From contig NC_084813.1 of assembly GCF_963583255.1 (NCBI RefSeq), forward strand, positions 14,831,799 to 14,895,798: a stretch of 64,000 bases of DNA, written 5' to 3'. The position numbers were made by a program, and so were the translations under genes. The notes beneath the pieces were generated by a model. The model saw only the letters and a list, made by a program, of their open reading frames with translations, did no database searches and was not told where the DNA came from. Of the stretch, positions 60,639 to 64,000 are shown piece after piece (the stretch's first letter is position 1; every line of letters begins with the position of its first letter). The stretch is from Pyrus communis (lineage: Eukaryota > Streptophyta > Magnoliopsida > Rosales > Rosaceae).

Positions 60639-63110
60639 ATGTCCGAGAAGGGTTTGCTCCATATCTTTGTTTTGTTAACTTTTTGGGTGTTAATCTTCCA
60701 TGCTCGGGTAGGAGCTTGCAAGGGGAAGGCCACTCATCCTGGTTCTACTTTCGCTCGAACACAAGGAACCCGTTTTGTTATGAATGGAAAGCCGTTTTAC
60801 ATAAACGGGTTCAATGCATATTGGATGATGTACATGGCATCGGACCCATCTACAAGGGCCAAGGTCACTTCTGCACTCCAACAAGCCTCCAAGTATGGCA
60901 TGAATGTTGCTAGGGTTTGGGCTTTCAGTGACGGCGGTAACGATAGACCCCTTCAACCTTCTCCTGGTTCATACAACGAGGACACGTTCAAGGTACGTAC
61001 TACAGTACTTCATACCGTACGTATGTCTTTATGTATGTATAATCTAAACTACTACTACTAATTTAGTGAAATGTTATTTGAATGTATATATGTTTCGTAT
61101 TAAAATTGTTTGATAATGTCTACAAGGATTGGTTGAGTTGGTAAAGATCATTTTTTTCGCTAGACTAAGGCCTAAGTTCGACTCTTATTGCCGACAATAT
61201 CTCTTGGTGGACGGCCTATAAAAAAAATATCTCTTGGGTTTTTTTTTGGTGATTAATGAAGACGTTTGTTTTAAAGGAAAACTAATAAAAAGGGTTTGAA
61301 AACTTTGAGTTTTAACGAAAAGTACAAAATAAAAGGTAAAGGGAATAGTACTATGATTAACTTTTTAGCGTTAAAATGTGGTTTTTTGTTAAAATGAACA
61401 GTATCGGAAACTTTTCGTTAAAGTTCCATTGTTTTAAACTAAACTTCTTTTTCTTTTTATTTTTATTATTTTATTTTTATTTTTTTTATGTGGTAGGGAT
61501 TGGACTTTGTGATATCAGAAGCTAAAAGATATGGTGTATATGTAATACTGAGCTTTGTGAACAACTTTGACGAATATGGGGGTAGAAAGCAATATGTGCA
61601 GTGGGCAAGAGAGCATGGCCAATCCATCAGCACTGACGACGACTTTTATACTAATTCTGTCGTCAAAGGATATTATAAGGATCATATCAAGGTATAGATA
61701 TAGCCTCTTAACATATCCACTTATTTATTCTCATTAATTATCGATTATTCTTTTATTTAGATTTACAGTTTTTTTTCTAATTTATTTTTTTTATAGAACT
61801 TCGATGATATGATATGAGAAAATTTTATGGATCTGAAAAAAATAAGATACACCAAGATAGAGGAGGACATGAACCTTACCACTCATAAAGCAAAAAAACA
61901 AAATACAGAAAATAAGGGACGTAAACCTTATTCCTTTTGAAAAAATAAAAAATAAAAGAAGAACGAATATAAACCTTACCCCCGCATCTCTTTTTTCCAA
62001 TCTGTTTCGCGTTTAGAGAAATTACTAATGACAAGAAGGAAAAAAAAAATAATCTGCACTTGTACACACGACTTAACCATTACACTTGCTGACACACTTC
62101 AATAGAAGCAAAGTGTTTCAATTTTGTGTTTATTATTTCCCAACACTGTACCTGATTAAAGAAATACCCACACAAGATATTTTTTGTTTCAATGAAATGA
62201 AGGTAATATTATTTAGACACAAAAAAATAACAACATTGTTAATATTTTCTAATACAAGAGTCTCACAGTGACATATAATGGTAAAACCTACTTATATTAG
62301 AAAGTATGTTAATTTTGTGTGTCTAAATAATATTATTGAAGACAGAATTGTGGAAATTGATTTATGTTCTTACATTACAATCTTAACTGGCATGCGTGCA
62401 CATTGGGATGCAGACTCTGCTCACAAGAAAAAATTCCATAACAAACGTGGCTTACAAAAATGATCCAACCATCGTCGCGTGGGAACTAATGAATGAGCCT
62501 CGTTGCCAATCTGACGTATCTGGATCAATTCTTCAGGTTACGTATATATCTCTCCACTTCTTTTTTCCCTAAATTATTATTTTTTTCATTTTTTTGGTAT
62601 ATGGTTTAATGGAATCTGAACACCTTAGCTAATTGACTGTACAGCAATGGGTGAAAGAAATGGCTGCACACGTTAAGTACATAGATAGTAAGCATTTACT
62701 AGAGATAGGGCTTGAAGGATTTTATGGCAAAACAACGCCGGACAACAAGCAGTTCAATCCTGGTAATCTAGAATATGGTTCTGATTTCATTGCCAGCAAC
62801 TTGCTTCCCGACATCGATTTCGCCACTATACATATCTACGCTGAGCAATGGTACGTACTTAGAAACTCTCTATTTGTTCTGTATATACTTTCCCCTATGC
62901 ATATTTTATTTGTTATTAGAGTATTAACATGCTTTATTCAAATACCATAAGATAGTACAATATATATATATATATATATATATATCTGTACAATCTTCCC
63001 ATTTTATATAACAAGTAAGAGTCACTCACGTTCTGTATATACTTTCCCCTATGCATATTTTATTTGTTATTAGAGTATTAACATGCTTTATTCAAATACC
63101 ATAAGATAGT

Positions 63111-63153
<43 letters not shown>

Positions 63154-63853
63154 GTACAATCTTCCCATTTTATATAACAAGTAAGAGTCACTCACAAGAG
63201 CAGACAATTGACTTTTGTAGAAATACACGTGAACTATATTTTAACATTGTAAGGCCCGTTAATCTGTAATGTAGTTCAATAATCCAAGTTTGTTTGTAAT
63301 TTAATTATATCTTTGAACATTTCTGCTGCCGCCTAACCCTCTTTCTCCCTTTAGAAAATTTGCCACAACAATACTGTTCTTTTTTGTACGTTTAGATGAT
63401 TTTCTTACTAAAAGATTGTTTATAGTCAAGCTCCATAGATATTACTTTTCTTTTTGAAGAAAAAGAAGCCATGCATATAATATTCTTGGATGAAATAGGT
63501 TACCGGGGACAAGCGAAGAGGGCCAGGCCGATTTTGTGGACAAATGGGTGCAACAACACATCGAAGACTGCAACACAGTAGTTAAGAAACCACTGGTTTT
63601 GGGAGAGTTTGGCAAGTCTTATAGGTTACCAGGTTACACCCCAGGAAAGAGGAATGCCTACTTTCGCAAACTATATGAGTACATCTACACAAGTGCGAGT
63701 AGTGGGGGTTCTCTTGTAGGTGGGATTTTCTGGCAGCTGATGGCACAGGGAATGGACACCTTCAGAGATGGATACGAAGTCGTTTTGGAGGAGAGCCCTA
63801 CCACTGCCAATGTCATTGCATACCAGTCTAGCAAACTTGGTGGGTTAAATTAA
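60639..63853 (+). CDS. Secreted mannan endo-1,4-beta-mannosidase (GH5), 5 exons, 410 aa
   Basis: Exons: 60639-60992, 61497-61691, 62414-62536, 62645-62850, 63499-63853; 1233 nt in one frame with GT-AG introns. The protein opens with a hydrophobic signal peptide (residues 1 to about 26) and continues as a GH5 TIM barrel. The acid/base Glu is residue 211 in ELMNEPRC and the nucleophile Glu is residue 329 in [16 protein letters not shown] at about 287-293 is another active-site strand. All catalytic residues are present, so it should be active. It would hydrolyse internal beta-1,4 bonds of mannan, glucomannan and galactomannan in the cell wall, as in fruit softening, germination or wall remodelling. 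The length is normal for plant MAN proteins. Intron 1 holds SINE-like and MITE sequence and intron 4 a tandem duplication. Which MAN paralogue it is cannot be told. Confidence 0.96.
61112..61222 (+). mobile_element. SINE-like fragment in mannanase intron 1
   Basis: An A-box-like GGATTGGTTGAGTTGGTAAA and a B-box-like AAGTTCGACTCTTATTGCC lie about 45 bp apart, followed by TCTTGGTGGACGGCC. Confidence 0.5.
61268..61430 (-). repeat. MITE family M2, copy 3, in mannanase intron 1
   Basis: Inverted relative to the copies at 46900 and 56905: TTTGAAAACTTTGAGTTTTA, ACTTTTTAGCGTTAAAATGT, CTTTTCGTTAAAGTTCC. Confidence 0.8.
62876..63195. repeat. Near-identical tandem duplication in mannanase intron 4
   Basis: Unit 62876-63029 (154 bp, GTTCTGTATATACTTTCCCC ... 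GTAAGAGTCACTCAC) is repeated at 63030-63195 (166 bp). The copies look identical except for about six extra TA units in the second. Confidence 0.93.
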
Positions 63854-63865
63854 GACTAGTCTATG

Positions 63866-63906
63866 CATATATATATATGTGTGTGTATACACACACACAC
63901 ACATAC

Positions 63907-63941
<35 letters not shown>

Positions 63942-63953
63942 CACGTATATATA
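63866..63953. repeat. Compound microsatellite after the mannanase gene
   Basis: (TA)n, (GT)n, (AC)n, (ATAC)n and (TA)n runs lie within 100 bp downstream of the stop codon, probably inside the 3' UTR or just past it. Confidence 0.9.
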
Positions 63954-64000
63954 TGTAGTTAAGCGTCTCATGAGCTACTTAATTAAGATACTATATTTAA

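Overview
The window is plant nuclear DNA and most likely Rosaceae. Apple or pear is an inference from the repeat families, not a proven placement. The intron-rich genes have GT-AG introns, intergenic DNA is AT-rich, and there are many nested transposons, including three Cassandra TRIM insertions whose LTRs carry 5S rRNA-like sequence. I rebuilt four complete protein-coding genes by joining exons at splice sites; every join keeps the reading frame.

Layout. A copia-type LTR end lies at 377-607. An Enhancer-of-Polycomb-like (EPL1) gene of 11 exons and 456 aa is on the minus strand (1494-5140). A giant VPS13-family gene resembling Arabidopsis SHRUBBY, with 46 exons and about 3,462 aa, fills 6774-33876 on the minus strand. 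Its introns hold a MULE-type MITE, a hAT MITE, two foldback elements, LINE pieces, a G-rich tract and one GC-AG intron. From 34 to 52.5 kb I find no intact gene. That stretch holds Cassandra elements, CACTA fragments, a 2.4-kb solo LTR, foldback MITEs, an inverted duplication carrying two broken RALF-like peptide genes, a LINE 3' fragment, and a Pack-MULE-like element with a PIF/Harbinger-like element inside its terminal repeat. A small coiled-coil gene of 129 aa is on the minus strand (53347-54037). Next comes a PIF/Harbinger-like element (54419-55998) with what looks like a captured NBP35 gene fragment and a nested complete Cassandra. SINEs, MITEs, a possible LTR remnant and a second member of the hAT family follow. 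The window ends with an intact secreted endo-beta-mannanase gene of family GH5 (410 aa, plus strand, 60639-63853).

The four genes have unrelated roles: chromatin acetylation (EPL1), inter-membrane lipid transfer and trafficking (VPS13/SHRUBBY), an unknown coiled-coil protein, and cell-wall mannan hydrolysis. They form no pathway or operon. The main novelty candidates are the layered transposons that carry gene fragments, the inverted RALF-like pair, and the VPS13 intron that is mostly MITE and has competing splice donors.
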